Part shown: positions 1-12,435 of the stretch, in pieces
How positions within the stretch are numbered: the first letter of the stretch is position 1
Layout of the letters: every line of letters begins with the position of its first letter
Origin: Hyaloperonospora brassicae
Lineage: Eukaryota > Oomycota > Peronosporomycetes > Peronosporales > Peronosporaceae
DNA: 64,000 nucleotides
NCBI GenBank assembly: GCA_947650285.1
Contig: CANTFL010001467.1
Location: 248,001-312,000, forward strand
Direction: 5' to 3'
Notes under the pieces: model-generated
Database searches by the model: none
Seen by the model: the letters and a program-made list of their open reading frames with translations, nothing else
What the model was told of the DNA's origin: nothing
Position numbers and translations under genes: made by a program

Positions 1-3000
1 GCGAAAATCTGCAGTACTATATATCAATATTACATATTTTCAAATCCAAATACAAATATATTAGGATATGCTTCAAACGACTGCCGATTTTCCATACAAC
101 GCAGTAGAATTCTAAGCGCATCCAATGGTTTCTGCATAATAAGCTGCTTCTATTTATCTATTTGCACCGTTACCAGGGCTATTTCTAAAAAAATGGTTTT
201 CGATGAAACATTTCTCAAGGTCGTCTGGCCTAAATAATTTTAGAATGCTACGATCTGAAAGACCTAGGATTAGTCCTCCTTTGTAATATCAGTCAATGGT
301 TGTTTGCGGCGTGATAGGCTAAGTTATTTGATATCCAGACTTATTGTCTAATCGCGCTCAGTAAGTAGTCAAATGCTCGCTACAATGAACCGCGATGAGT
401 ATCGTCGACCATTCCCTACAAATATTGAATTAAAATGTTCCTTGTATATATAATGTAAATATGATCTCGTCATCTTATAATCATATTAAATTTCGTTAAC
501 TAGCAGCAATTTGAGTGCACGCTCACCACAGGCGGGCGGGAGTTCGTTTAACGCTGTCTAATGGGATAAGTGATCTCGGTCGAGCTATTCTACAATCTCT
601 ATGACCTAATGCCGTCAAAGCTGTACTTTTATCGTATCGGTATTGTAAAGGTGTATATTTTAAACCATTACGATTGATAACGATGACCTTCCATGTTTAC
701 CAGACCGGCAGTCTCACAGTGAAGAATTTGGTACATAAGACTTTTCTTTAATCACTTACCTTACATTTTCGACTGTTGGTCTGGATTTAGGGCTTCGTAA
801 GGGTCTTAAACGGTGTCAATTTTTAATGAGATTATTACTAAACATGAATTTTTGCTGCGCAGAATCTTTACAAAGAAATTTTGTACGAGCGATGTCATTC
901 TAAGATGAGTCGATCGTCTGTCGTTTTACCTTAATACCATTTGTTCAGACATATCGCCCATCAATACCGCGTTCAGGTCACGAAGTACCGCTGTTAATAT
1001 ATATTTATCCCTGATCACAATTTTGATTTATTAGCCTGGATCGGCTGTTACAATCTGATAGCACCGGGTTGCATATTATATCTGACCAAAATTGATCGGT
1101 TAAGACTGTAAAAACCGTAAATCTATAACATTTGTTAAACCTAGTATCGCGGTCACGATCTATAACTTAGATCATAAAGCAATTGTTCAATGTACGTGCA
1201 GCATTATATCCGTATATAAAGACACCGTTCGTTGAATATACATATCACTTCACTTCACTATGGTCTTTGTTAACCCATGGACCCCGATCTATCCGACGGG
1301 ATCCTGGTCCAAGTCGATTAGGTAGTTCCCGATCCATCCAGATAAACTAATCATGCTTATAATAGTTCCAATTAAAGCACAAATTAAGGAATCGTTTCAT
1401 CATTCTCGACACCGATGGTCCGTCCTCCATACATTTAGTAAGGCTCGTTAATTACTTAGGCAAAGATCTGACGACAAGAGTATTCCCTTAATCGATCGTC
1501 CTCAACATGATATTAGCCGACTTCATCTCAGCTCATTTTCACATCACATATGGCGCTTTATCTTTCCAAGGGATACGATCTAAAGACATTACGTTCTTTA
1601 TTGTATTCATCGGCCTTCACACTGGTAACAGGGGTACTATCGTTAAATATACAATAATTTGCAACTTGAAGTGCTCAATCCCCGTACAATAATGTTGTAT
1701 TAACGGAGAGACGACATATCACACAAGCCTACCGTGGAAATGAGTCATGCGGCAGGAACATCACTTGAAGTGTTGTTCCTCAAAGCCTAGTTGTAATTAG
1801 CCAGCACCCTATTTGCACTATTCGCCGACACAAGGTAATCGCATCCTTACCTATGGCTCCATTCAGGGCTCGCCATCAACCAAATAGACTTGCAAGAACC
1901 TGCATCCAGCTACACCATTGTATTAAAATTTTAGTTTTATTAAAATATCTGAATTACCGATTGAAGATAAACGGTTAAGATACTTCTCCTAACCATTCCG
2001 CCATCTGTAAATTAAATTCGCTTTCTTGATATAGAGCAGCTTATATATAGTGCTTTTATATATACACAGATACACAGTTTCATAGGCGGTGACACGTGAC
2101 GTACATATTTTTTATTAGTGATCACATAGATAGTCCATAGATTTTCCTTACTTCTCACGGGGCAACGTAGATCCAGTAACCCACCCGAGGTGTTCTTGAA
2201 TTTTTAAAATCGATCGCTGCAGATAAATAATTGGCAGTTTGCAAAGTAGGATAGGACCTAACAGCCTAAACATGTATGCTTAAGTATTTCGTCTAAATGA
2301 CTTGCGTGGTAGTGAGTACGCTGAATGTTATGTTGTTGAAATTATTATAAAATCATTGCGGATTTAAACATCCACCTATCTCCTTCGTAGACATGAGTAT
2401 TGAATTGTTCGAAGAAGAAGGTGTTGGCATTCATCTAACACTATTCCAGGATAGTTTTTTTGCTACAAGACATATAATGGAAGCGCGCAAAAGCGATTTT
2501 TTACCGGACCCGGCCTGATATCTTTGTAGGCCTTGACGCGATGGACCGAGAGAAAATGTTATCTTCGTCTACATCCTACTGGATTTTTATCGCGGCTGTT
2601 CCGTAAATACATATGATACTTTTAAACTTCCATTGCAAAACCCAATTTAGATCATATAGGTCTTCGAAGGTCACATCGATACGAATGCTTGGCACTAAAT
2701 TCACTTTTCGATGGGTGTCACGATGGACGACCGCTTTTTTGATCGCAAAATCTGGGCCGATATTGAAATTGGTTGGACTTATCCGCGTGCATCTTGTATT
2801 TACGAAGTATAAAACGTCCTATACATGGAGCGGCGTACCGATTATTCCCCTCGGATGCCCGGTAGCTCAATTCCATTGTTCTTATCGAACAATCTTTCCA
2901 AGAAATAACTTATACATGCGATAAATAGTTAGGCGGCTATAACCAACCTTCTATGTTTCAAAATTACCCATGTGTCATAGGAAATGAAGGACATGCACTA

Positions 3001-4650
3001 CTTATCCCGCATAATAGCGTAGGAGCGAACATACTGTGAATATGAAGAGAGCAAAAAATTGCCTCGTGAAATAAATTGGACGATAATAGCCATGATCAAA
3101 TCATTTTAATCGACCTGGAAGGAAAATGGACCAACTACGAATCGATGTTGCAAAAAGGACATTGTCAAACTATTGGATGTCTGGAAACATCCGGTTAAAT
3201 ATACCGATATGAGGCGATGCACAATTTCGGTCGATCTCCTAAATTTTTAGCATGAATTAGAAAAACATAAAGCTTACAGCCCAGAGCAGATAGTCAACGT
3301 ACTAATTAAAGAAAGAGACATATTTCAAACTGATAGCGATTGATAAATGTTGGACAATAGTTCATTCGAGACCTAACATCGTATGCCGATAGATGTATAA
3401 TTAGGACGCGATGATATACGGTGATTCTCCCTGGCCGATTCGAGTACTTCGATATATATTGTAAACAGAAAGGATTAAATATGTGTATTTTTAATTTGAG
3501 AGTATAAATATTGACAATACATCGTGGATATCGATCTCGATATTGAAGACACATTTGGACATTTGGACTTCCGGTGAATGCATTTGCGTCCTCATATTTT
3601 GTGGAAGCCTGAAATGAGGTATACATGTTCAGAAAACGTAAACTCAAAATTGTTACGCGTCAAATAATTCACCAGTTTCCGCTATGGAGACATAAGAGCA
3701 CAATATCATTTATGTTGTCTATCGAGGACGGATACATATTCAAAGGTACAAGACAGTGGTTCGGGTCAATATTACCAATATCTCGAAACAAAAGATCCTG
3801 ACTCACTAGTAAATGTCTTTAAAGTGACGCCATGAAATTGATTCGGACACGCTGGAAATTTATTATAATATGTATACATACTAAATGTTTGTATGTTATT
3901 TGTATCCTAGCTCCAATACTTAAGTGATACACGCTAGGTTTCTATACAAATCCCATGGACGCGATCGCTTACAATGCAAAATAAGGGTACAAATGATACG
4001 ATGTACCTCAGCATTACGTTTCTGTTATTAATCTAATTAATTTATATAAACCGTTTTTACTGAAACATTTGAGCACCGAAGCGCGTGCAATTCCTCCAAA
4101 TAATATCACATAGCTTTCCGACGGCTATGTGTACGTAAATCAACCGCAATTCGATTCTAAATATTTAAATTTTTATCCATACTCCGCAAAATCTATCACG
4201 AAATGATACATAGTTGTAATTGATTAAGAATGCAAAAATTGAAATCCTTAGAGAATTAATTAAAAGCCGATACCGCTCATACTTGAATTTCAAACAATTT
4301 TAAGTCGTAAGTAAGAGAGATAAAGAATATATCAATAGGCGCAAACAAGTAATATGGGTGTACACACATTTTTTGGTCAGAAAACAAGACCTATTTAAAT
4401 CGACGAACTATATCGCAAGTACAATTTCAAGTAGTTCAGATCGCGAGATAGAATATTTCTTAAGGAATAGCGATATATAAGAATATAAGACGAGACCTAA
4501 CATAGGGAAAAGATACAATTATGCTCGACAAGGACGACACTTGCCAGAAGCTCCTGACAGATAAGGGGTAATTGCAGGGTCAGCATCAGTTGAATTGACG
4601 TAATGAGCATTCGATTTATCTCTTATAACGCGAATCGACTATCTTTTTCT
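1..4650. other. AT-rich, gene-free stretch
   Basis: I see no gene here. The composition is clearly richer in A and T than the rest of the window, with many short TATA-type runs. Open frames are short (about 113 codons at most) and none resembles a known protein on either strand. No LTR, tandem repeat or RNA gene is recognisable. It could be a decayed repeat or a heterochromatic spacer beside the retroelement cluster; the sequence does not decide between these. Confidence 0.6.
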
Positions 4651-5911
4651 GGCGCCACATTTTTGGCCCCCAGCGGTCACAAGAAGCTTTCGTACTCTAC
4701 TCTGGTTTTCCTTGACTGTTTAAACTGCATGCAAGTAATCTTATGAAACCACCAATCTGCCTCCCGAACCAGCAACGAAGTAACGGAAAAGGTGCAGATG
4801 TGGTGAGGCAATGTCCAAAAAATTGCTGGTGGTTTCCCGCCTCTGTGTTATTACCCAGACGACCGACTATTAAAGGGGGGTTCCTTGGTATTTGTGTAAT
4901 GAGACCTCTTTATATTGAGTACCCGTCAGTAAGGCGGGCTGCACTCTTCTCGGTGTGCTCGTGTCGATGCTAAACTTGACCGTGCTTAAATCGTGAGTGA
5001 TCGCGCGGAAATCATTATACTTTCAAAATTCACTTGTAGTTACTTGGTGTGAGCTAAATGACATAGTCTTGTCCAATACGTAGATTGGGATCTGCTTGAC
5101 CTTTTGACCACTTAAGCCGTCTCGCGATCTTGATCACTCTTTCTTTATTATTGCTCCCGATCTCACTTTTATTGATGTTTGTGAGTCTTAAATTCAATAT
5201 GCAAACAACCCACGTGGGAGAATTGTATAGACGAGCGGCCCAACTATTTTTTTGCCAGGAGGCCAAATGTCCAGCCCAGAAGACATGTCGCGTGTTTTTT
5301 AAAGTATATTGAACCATGTTTAATTTAGTTAACCAATTGAGATGCCTACGACCTAGCCTATCTATTTTGAAATCCACTCGCCACGCGCTGTCCAAATAAT
5401 CAATCTATCTCTTGCACAACGTAGGCTCCTTAATTAATCTCCTACTTCTGACTCAGGCCAAAATCTCTTCTTCGATCGAACCGGATATTAGATCGATCCC
5501 CTCTAAGTTCAGAACCCTCTTCGATCGGATCTCCTTTTTTATCAGATCCTACCTTAGTACAGATCTCCTCTTAGGTATGTTCCCTTCTCCGATAGGGCCA
5601 ATGTCATATAAGATCGGATCCGATTGTCGTGATCCGACCTTTCAGATATTGTAACTAGTCCGATTACCAAAATAGTCCTTCCTCAGCATGTTTTTCGATC
5701 ATTCTTCAATATACTTCTTCACAATATCAACGTCAGTGTGGATTTTCTTAAGATAAGAATCGCTATCAGGATCAACTGGCTCAAGATCATCAAATTTAGG
5801 TTCATCACCAATATTGTAAGCAAGTCATCAGTATCGCAGAATTCATCTGTAATATGACTTAATATTGGCAATTTTATCGGACGAGTGAGATACACTGTAA
5901 GACGTTGGTTA
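4651..5911. other. Gene-free spacer with a GATC-rich patch
   Basis: No supported gene. Composition shifts from the AT-rich block on the left towards that of the retroelements on the right. Between about 5478 and 5640 the tetramer GATC recurs roughly ten times, which is dense but not arranged as an exact tandem repeat. Short frames on both strands have no recognisable domain. Confidence 0.5.
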
Positions 5912-6287
5912 GACGTAGGCGCACTTGTGCAGTAGTAGTAGGAAGCAAAAGCAAAATATATTAAGAGTTAACTACCTTTCGTTGTTAATCCTACCATATG
6001 CAGTTGATGGCCACCACCGCAACTTGACCCAGTCAGGTTACACCTGGCACACATCCAGCGTGCCCATCACCATGTGTCATCCCTAGCTCCATATGAAGTC
6101 CGTATGTCTTCGTCTCACCTATCATCTCCGATTGAACTTCGACATGACTATTTTATGCCCAGTCTTAAATTTCAAGGTGTCGCGTTTTGGTCCCACCTGA
6201 CAACTTGTTAGCCAATCAGGTAAGGTTGTTCTAAACATGTAACAGGTCTTTCAGTCACATCTAAACTAACGCAGCCTGTCAGAAACT
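5912..6287 (-). repeat. Copia 3' LTR
   Basis: This segment matches 10813-11193 almost base for base from the shared motif GCAAAATATATTAAGAG to the shared end at CTGTCAGAAACT. It lies directly downstream of the RNase H relic on the minus strand, the position of a 3' LTR. A short stretch in its middle (about 6148-6178) differs strongly from the 5' LTR. Confidence 0.8.
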
Positions 6288-6291
6288 TTAA

Positions 6292-6790
6292 TTACCTACA
6301 TTTCTCCTCGACGGTAGTCTGAGTTGCCTTCAAACTGAACATTTTTCGAAGCTCCTCCAGTTTCAACACTGGCAACGACTTCGTCAGAATATATGCCATC
6401 ATATTCTCGGACTTGACGTATTGGGGCACCACAGGTGCTTCACGCGCGTAGTGGTATATGAACTTGAACCTGATGTCTATGTGTGTCGCGCTTGTTGTGA
6501 TCTTCTCTGCCTCGAGCTGCTTGACCGCCGCTTGATTGTCCATCCACATGGGTATCGGCGTGCACACCTGCATCTTTAGCTCTAGCAATAACTCTCTTAT
6601 AACCAGCAGTTCGCGTCCTGCTTGAGAGGCGGATATAAAATTCGCTTCCATGGTGCTCAGAGACACACCTGACGGCTTCTTTCACGACCACAGAACAACG
6701 GAACCGTCCATTGTTAGCACATATCCAGGCACCGACTTACGGTCCGCCTTGTCTGCAGCAAAGCCTGGGTCGCTCTAGCACTCGATCTTG
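6292..6790 (-). pseudogene. Copia RNase H relic
   Basis: The minus-strand frame 6666-6292 carries a copia-type RNase H tail: MDNQAAVKQLEAEK, then HIDIRFKFIYHYAR, and near the end MMAYILTKSLP, corresponding to the family's usual ADxLTK motif. Upstream, in fragments to about 6790, the piece GFAADKADRKS matches the start of the domain. At least one stop and one frameshift separate the two parts. The frame ends just before the 3' LTR, as expected for the end of pol. Confidence 0.8.
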
Positions 6791-6963
6791 ACATCTTGTT
6801 GAGTTGGTCTGTTGCCGTTCAGGTGCACCTTCAATCACTTCGTCGCCTTTAGGTATCTCTTGAGACGCTTCGTGGCCTTCCAATCTTTGGTGGTCGGCTT
6901 TTGCGTTTTACGAGTTGCCTTGTGCACTGCAAAGCAGATATCGGGCCGCATGCACCTTGCGAT

Positions 6964-7975
6964 TCATATCAAGCTCCCAACCGAAGACTTAAAAAGTCTC
7001 GAACTCGGTTCGCTACTTTCACCTCTCGCGAGTAGATAGTCTGCATTGTCGTTGTCATCCGCATTGTATTCATCTCTTATTGGTGTTCGCACACCATTTG
7101 TAGACTTCAACTTTAAATCCCTGAGTAGCACGTCGATCATGACCTCTTGATTCAAAACATATCCTTGAGTGTCGACCAATGCAATCCCGAGTCCCAGAAA
7201 CTTCTAAACGACATCCAGATTTTCATGGTGGACATTGTCTTCATCCCCGCAAAAAACGCATCAACTGCGCACTGCTTGGTTCCGTGACCAGGAGGTCATC
7301 CACGTGCACTCCGACGATTATCCATTCTTCTCCGTTGTGCTTGTAGTAGATGCACATGTCCGTTGTGCACTGCTTGTAACCGATCACGGTTAACTTAAAG
7401 TGTAAAAGCTTGCTCCAGAGTCGTCCCGCTTGCTCCAATCCGTTCAGCGATATCTTCAACATCAGCGCGACTTCACCAGGATACTGCATACCGAAACCTT
7501 GAAGTTCCTTTCTGAAAACTCTCATGCCTCTCGAGGCCTTTATAAAGATATCCTGATCATCCTCCCTTAATGCCTCCACGTAGGAGTTCACAACATCTTT
7601 ATGACGTTCGGGAACGTTTCACCGCCTGTGGATCAACAAAATCAGCTTGACGGTCACCAAATTATTGACAGATGCAAACGTGAGATGGTATTCAATGCCG
7701 AAAATTTGTTTGTTTCCTCAAACCACCAGTCGAGCCTTGTATCGCTCGATGTTTCCGTTCGCTTCGGTCTTTGTCTTGTAGACCCACTTGTTGTGCAACA
7801 CGTGTGCATTTCTTGGTGGCACAAAGATCTTCCAGAAGTCGTTTTTCTTAAGTGCTTCCAGTTTTTTGGTCATGGCAACGAGCCATTGGTCGCAATATTC
7901 ACTCTTCATCGCCTCACCGTAGTGTTTTGGATCTTTCTCTATTACTGCATTCACGATATCGCAACTGTCTACTGA
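6964..7975 (-). pseudogene. Copia reverse transcriptase relic
   Basis: Three minus-strand frames together cover a copia reverse transcriptase. 7954-7718 has the N-terminal part (NKWVYKTKTEANGNIERYKARLV). 7591-7241 has the palm with VHVDDLLVT, the equivalent of the catalytic YVDD box, with histidine in place of tyrosine and valine. 7179-6964 has the C-terminal part leading towards RNase H. Frameshifts and deletions between them rule out an active enzyme. Confidence 0.85.
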
Positions 7976-8259
7976 GGTATCATATTGGCCACATTTGATT
8001 GGCTCGACATTGTCGACCTAGTTCCATGGAGCTCTCTGGTCCGTGTCGTCTTTCGACCTTTTCGAACCTTCTTCGCACGCTTAACACCATCACGAAGACC
8101 TTCTACATCCGCTTGATGATCATGTCCTGGCTCCTCCTGACGTCGTACCGTTTCATTATAAGTCTTTCTTCCATCTTGATCATCCTGTGGTGCTTCAACA
8201 CTTTGAAAGTGTTAGGTCACCACGACCACCTTATCCAATGGGACGTACACTTCGTATCC

Positions 8260-9315
8260 CTTCGTTTTGCTGCCTCACACAACGATGATGCCCGCCTTCC
8301 CTCTTCCACCAAGCTATTTTTTCTTCGGGTCTCTGTGCGCATTGCATGTCGACCAAAAAACACGATGCCTGTCAGCACGGGAGCCTTGTTCGTCAGGATC
8401 TACATGGGCTATGCACCTCCAGGGTTGGACTTGGTCTTGCTTCGGTTCAGTATGTACAAATCGTAATCTGCAGCATCACCCCTAAACGATAGGGGCAGGT
8501 TCGATGCAAAGATCATACTGCACACCATGTTCATGATGGTGCGGTGCATCATTTAAGCCTTGCCGTTGCTCGCTTGGTTTCTCACCTCACTCACTAATCG
8601 CGTGATACCTTCCGACGAGCAGAAAATGCCGAGCGTCTTATATTCGTCATCTCTATTGGTGCGTAAGACTTGATACTTGCAATTGGACACGCGCTCGAAG
8701 CGTTCCGTTAAGAGCTTGAACTTCAACGCGGCTGCATCTCGACTTGGCCAAGAACACCTGACAGCAACTTGATTGGTGGTCGATGAAATTTACCATGTAC
8801 CTATTTCTCGAACGATCTCGGGTGGTCATGAGACCCTTGAGGTCCGTAAAAGTGACACCCCCGGTCACGTCGATTGGAAAATTCGTGCCCGTGTCTCTCT
8901 TCGACTGGACTCCCTTAATAAACTTCCACTTGGCATAGGCCAGACAATTTTGACGTGTTAAATCGGTCAGTCGGATGCCTGATGCCCGGTTTTCTGCCAT
9001 CTTTACAATCATGTCGAAACAAAGGTGTCCTTGACGCCGATGAAATTCCATCAAGGTACCCCAGTAAACATCCAGATTGGATTTGCATTCAGGCGATTTG
9101 ATGACAGTCATCACTACCTCTTGTGGTGGCCTAGAATTACGAACGCCGTGATTCGTCACTGGACAACCAAAACGTTGTTGCAGCATTCCACATCCATAAT
9201 TGGCGTCCCACCCATACCAGATGATTACACGCACCCCCCCTCCTCGATATTCCAGTACGAAACCTTTAGCCTCGGGCAACCCGTAGGAAAGGATGTTACG
9301 CTCGAGGTATTTCAA
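8260..9315 (-). pseudogene. Copia integrase relic
   Basis: The minus-strand frame 9315-8653 contains HRRQGHLCFDMIVKMA and a degraded cysteine part (NCLAYAKWK, second cysteine missing) of the HHCC zinc finger, then DVTGGVTFTDLKG and NRYMVNFIDH of the catalytic core. Fragments further left (about 8500-8440) read LPLSFRGDAADYDLYILNRS, the usual end of the copia integrase core. Many stops interrupt the path. This is a dead integrase. Confidence 0.8.
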
Positions 9316-10806
9316 GAACTTAACAATGAGAAGTCTCCCTGATTTATGTCTCCAAGTGCAACGACTTGGATGTCCACAGTCCCTTGTAGATTGATACGCA
9401 TTGCACTTTCATCGGTGGTTGCGGACAGACACCCACTTAAACAATTAGTCGGATCGGTGAGCAGACTCGAATCATGGACCAAATGTCTGCTCGAATCGCC
9501 GTAGAGTATCCATTGACCAGGAGGACGATTAGAATTATGGACAACCGCAAAAACGAAGTTCGCCCCGAGGGATTCGTCTTCAATTTTGGGTACCGCGACC
9601 AAATAGGTCCTACTGCACCACATCTGAAGCAATTCCGGAAATTGGTACGTAGTGGCAATGATATTGGTTTGGACTTGTCCTTGACTCCTTCCCAGACTCG
9701 ACATTTTTCACCACATCGCGCCCATATTTTTTCGAGTGAGCGCCTACCTCCGTCGATTGGGCAAATTTCTCCAATTGTTTAGCTTGCCGCAGATAGTCAG
9801 TGCGATGGATGTCCGATCTGGACAACATCGTCGTTCGCATGTGTGGCTCAGCATAGTGAACGATGCTGTCCAGCACAATACTGTCTGCACCTCCACAGGC
9901 ATCACTGACGGCCGTCAAGTACAGCAAATAATCCGTCAAGCTTTGAAGAGGTGCACTGGAAGCCGTGGAAACTTCATGCTCTTTTCCAGTGATATCTTCG
10001 TCGTGAAGTTCTTCATTACTCTCAGCATTGCGTGCTCTAGAGTTTGTCTTTCAAGTAATCGCGTCTCCACTTGACGACGGTAGCAGGTCTGCGCCTTGCC
10101 AGCTAGGTTCTAATCCAGGATATCCACCTTGATATCCTCCGTCCACACGAAGCCCCATGCCCGCCCTGCATACCCGACTTTTCTGAAGAAATTGTTTTCA
10201 CTCCATAAATTAATAGCCGACCCCGGCGTAGAGACCCTTTAAATCGAAAGGTTGCAACGCAATCTTCCGTTGTTGTGCGTCCGGCATGCCGATTCTCGTA
10301 TGCCCGGGGTGCACATACTCTCGGTTGGGGATACCCATGCCATGATGGTATCCCGCAGGTAAACCCGCCCCGTATGCCCCGAGGTCGGGTTCCTGACCCA
10401 TGTTGACGTCCGAGTCCGCGTATCTTGCAGGGGGTATCTCAACACCTGCCTGTTTTTGTCAACGAGCACCAAAGCAGGTAGCTGACAACCCATTTAGAGA
10501 TTCCTTGGGAGGGATACGCTCCAAGGTCCGTAGATTTATCCATGCCCCGACCCTTCTCTCGCGACTGACGACACTCGACTCAAGTGAGTCATCCCAATCC
10601 TTGTCGCCTTGCTCTCTATGGGAGACCTCCATCCGCTTCATTCTGTCGGAGAGGTCCCCAAGCATAACCAGCATCGGGTTTATCGCCGCCAATGTCTCTG
10701 CCCGCTTTTCCTCCAAGTGGTCGTCGCCGGCCTTGTATTGACCGTCGAAGACCTCGACAGGTGCAGCTTGGTTAGACGCAACATCGTCACGATTAGTTAA
10801 GCTCAT
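9312..10806 (-). pseudogene. Copia gag-protease relic
   Basis: Gag starts at 10806, a few bases inside the 5' LTR, with MSLTNRDDVASNQAAPVEVF. It reads to 10459, meets an in-frame TGA, and continues in the same frame to 10210, where another stop follows FDLKGLYAGVGY. The capsid part resumes in other frames at 9939-9610 (LYLTAVSDACGGAD; HYAEPHMRTTM). A degraded zinc knuckle lies near 9610 (CFRCGAVGP...), and a protease-like WILYGDSSRHLV near 9500, the remnant of the W-DSGA-H motif of copia proteases. From 10136 rightwards this sequence is repeated in every unit of the tandem array. Confidence 0.8.
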
Positions 10807-10812
10807 TACCTC

Positions 10813-11193
10813 TTAGACGTTGGCGCACTTATGAAGTAGAAGTAGGAAGTAAAAGCAAAATATATTAAGAGTTAACTACCTTTCGTTGTTAATCCTACCA
10901 TATGCAGTTGATGGTCATCACTGCAACTTGACCCAGTCAAGTTACACCTGGCACACATCCAGCGTGCCCATCACCATGTGTCATCCCTAGCTCCATATGA
11001 AGTCCGTATGTCTTCGTCTCACCTATCATCTCCGATTGAACTTCGACATAACGAATTTCTTCCCCAGTCTCATATGTCTAGTTGTCGCGTTTTGGTCCCA
11101 CCTGACAACTTGTTAGCCAATCAGGTAAGGTTGTTCTAAACATGTAACAGGTCTTTCAGTCACATCTAAACTAACACAGCCTGTCAGAAACTA
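10813..11193 (-). repeat. Copia 5' LTR (array unit 1)
   Basis: Partner of the LTR at 5912-6287. It lies directly upstream, on the minus strand, of the gag start at 10806. Near-identical copies sit at the same place in array units 2 to 4, and a more divergent one in unit 5. Confidence 0.8.
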
Positions 11194-12050
11194 TATCTTT
11201 TAGCATACACTTGTTGATTCGGGTATGCATTGATTAGACATGAAGACATGAGGGCTACCTACATCTGTTGCATGAGCAATGTGGACTGACTAACTCAACG
11301 TTATGTTCCTTACAGATATCCATACTTTGTCGCTTTTTCTATTAGTGGGCAGGTCCATCCAGCGGTCAGCTTGACTTGTGCGTTAGACATACATTTATAC
11401 ATTCCGACGAGTGGTGTCATTGTCAAACGACGGCTTCCATGTTTCTTCGTATTTGGGAAAGAAGATAAGTGTACACACCTAGAAAGTGTAGTAGCTTGTT
11501 GTAATGTAAAAGAGAGAGAGAGAAGAGGTGATTGATATAGAATAGTTACGAACAGTATAGGTATACTGTTTAACCAATAAAGTATATTATATTAACATAC
11601 GGAGGTTCAGGCACCTTATTGGAAAATAAGGCCCACTAGCTGCCCCGATTCAAATTATCGAATACAATGTGCTTTTCGATTCATTGACTTACTAATCACG
11701 AAAAACGAAGAAAAAGGCTGTCTCAAGAAACGCTCTATTAGTCATTCACTATCGTATCTTTCGCATTGCGCAGAAGTCGTCGCGTGTACTGGTCCGGACT
11801 GACTTCTATGTCTGTGTCAATTATAACTCGCTGGGGTGACGTTTGTGGCATGTATTGCATATTTCGAAAGGAGGAAAACGTTGCGATTGCATTAACCGCG
11901 ATTATGAACGCACGTATAAAAATATTTCATTTTGATTTTAACCTCAAGATCTTTGCGACGCCACGCAGTAAGTGCATCACCAACTTTTCGTCATCGATTG
12001 CCGCGTTGAATTCCGCTATAGCACGTACTGTCGATTAAAGTAAAATACAG

Positions 12051-12112
12051 GTTTTTTTGTAAGATGTGATACAAAAACGAAACTTTTGCAAGATGTGATA
12101 CAAGGTATTTTA
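12051..12112 (+). repeat. MULE-like inverted end, left copy in unit 1
   Basis: The stretch contains two imperfect direct repeats of AAGATGTGATACAA and is followed about 320 bp later by the transposase relic. Its reverse complement recurs at 32622-32680 beyond the array. Equivalent copies lie near 17359, 22666 and 27973. I infer that it is the terminal inverted repeat of the MULE. Confidence 0.65.
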
Positions 12113-12435
12113 CAAAAGAAAATACATTTTAATAACAACGATCGGTAGCTATTTATGCAAAGATCTGAAGCTATTCATGCAACGAACTAATGCTGTTGAT
12201 CTCGATCTGAAGCTATTTATCACGATCTAAGGCTATTTATGACAGCGTTTTGCATATCAGGCAATGCTATTATTTTAGGTTCAAACAGTCTGAAGCTTAT
12301 TATCTCGATCTATGATATTTATCACGATCTGTGAGTCAATTATGAAAAGTTGTCCCAAATCAAGCAAATTTCTCCTTATAGCACTCATGCTCCTAATTTA
12401 GTGTGCTTGTTCGTGCGCCAACGTAAAGATAATTA

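Larger units (their letters stand above)
5912..11193 (-). mobile_element. Degenerate Ty1/copia LTR retrotransposon
   Basis: On the minus strand the order from right to left is LTR, gag, protease, integrase, reverse transcriptase, RNase H, LTR. Pol with integrase ahead of reverse transcriptase is the Ty1/copia order. The two terminal repeats (about 5912-6287 and 10813-11193) match over roughly 375 bp with many substitutions. The coding region is broken by frameshifts and stops throughout, so the element is an old inactive copy. Its gag end and 5' LTR are the part included in the tandem array that follows. LTR ends are accurate only to about 10 bp, and I could not identify a target-site duplication. 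Confidence 0.85.

Noticed and set aside
7999..8466. 155-codon plus-strand frame in the copia relic
   Set aside because: The minus strand here shows the end of integrase and the start of reverse transcriptase in fragments; the plus frame has no domain.
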